Below the pieces are notes generated by a model. That model was not told where the DNA came from. It saw only the letters and a list, made by a program, of their open reading frames with translations, and ran no database searches. Shown here in pieces: positions 5,166 through 5,239 of a DNA stretch of 5,239 nt; the stretch's first letter is position 1; every line of letters begins with the position of its first letter. Position numbers and translations under genes: made by a program. Location: positions 1 through 5,239 of the forward strand of contig UQEW01000097.1 in assembly GCA_900540145.1 (NCBI GenBank). The letters are read 5' to 3'. This stretch comes from an uncultured Eubacteriales bacterium (GTDB lineage: Bacteria > Bacillota > Clostridia > Peptostreptococcales > Anaerovoracaceae).

Positions 5166-5239
5166 TTAGGCTTCTTCTTTTCGGCTGCATTCTTCAGGTA
5201 TCTGCTCTGACCATGGCAGAAGTCTATCTATAGCCTCTG
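5166..5239 (-). CDS. IS66-family transposase (TnpC-like), C-terminal fragment at window edge
   Basis: The minus strand carries an open frame from the window edge to TAA (complement of 5166-5168), giving the last 23 residues, beginning EAIDRLLPWSEQIPEEC. The L-L-P-W-(S/N) segment followed by a short charged tail is how I remember the C-termini of IS66-family transposases, where it closes the catalytic protein. The rest of the gene lies to the right. With so few residues this is a recognition by pattern only. Whether the gene is intact cannot be judged. Confidence 0.5.
   Translation of the reverse strand, partial: EAIDRLLPWSEQIPEECSRKEEA

Larger units (their letters stand above)
5093..5239 (-). 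mobile_element. Probable end of an IS66-family insertion sequence (partial)
   Basis: The minus-strand ORF ending at 5166 reads like an IS66 transposase C-terminus, so the element extends off the right edge. GTAAG at 5093-5097 resembles the GTAAG-type tips I recall for IS66-family ends. It lies about 70 bp outside the stop codon, a plausible distance. The 8 bp before it (5085-5092) would be the target duplication. Neither the opposite end nor the duplication is in the window, so the boundary is tentative. Confidence 0.35.

Overview
This 5.2-kb window looks like an accessory region of a low- to mid-GC Gram-positive bacterium. A clostridial Firmicute is most likely: Shine-Dalgarno sites are strong (AGGAG, AGGAGGT), promoters follow the TTGACA/TATAAT pattern, intergenic DNA is very AT-rich, and the proteins look Firmicute-like. 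No rRNA, tRNA or CRISPR array is visible. I give no species assignment.

Left block (about 1-2950). A terminator of an upstream gene (11-53) and an AT-rich promoter region (61-205) lead into a compact three-gene restriction-modification operon on the + strand. Gene 1 (206-1276) is a Dam/DpnM-type GATC adenine methyltransferase with an excisionase-like helix-turn-helix fused to its N-terminus. Gene 2 (1292-2155) is a DpnII/MboI-family restriction endonuclease. Gene 3 (2155-2901) overlaps gene 2 by one base (TAATG). It is a second, short amino-methyltransferase whose motif order and HPPY catalytic motif differ from the usual DpnA partner. The expected role is cleavage of unmethylated GATC DNA with self-protection by methylation. 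The HTH fusion, plus a dyad between the -35 and -10 boxes, suggests possible feedback control without a separate C protein.

Middle junction (about 2902-3190). The operon ends against a GC-richer remnant of a GNAT acetyltransferase that keeps only its C-terminal part (2954-3145). This looks like the scar of an insertion or deletion that brought the R-M operon here.

Right block (3191-5092). A minus-strand regulator (3191-4327) has two XRE-like HTH units and a large uncharacterised C-terminal domain. It is divergent from a PaaI-like hotdog thioesterase (4555-4974). The 227-bp divergent intergenic region contains a consensus minus-strand promoter, two 6-bp-arm dyads over its core and start site, a 13-bp direct repeat with a 22-bp period, and a plus-strand promoter for the thioesterase. 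The thioesterase is followed by a GTATG/CATAC terminator with A/T tracts on both sides.

Right edge (about 5093-5239). A hairpin and the last 23 codons of a minus-strand ORF resemble the C-terminal end of an IS66-family transposase, so an insertion sequence probably starts here and runs out of the window.

The most interesting signals are the HTH-methyltransferase fusion in a DpnII-type system, the atypical second methyltransferase, and the doubly operator-like control region of the tandem-HTH regulator.
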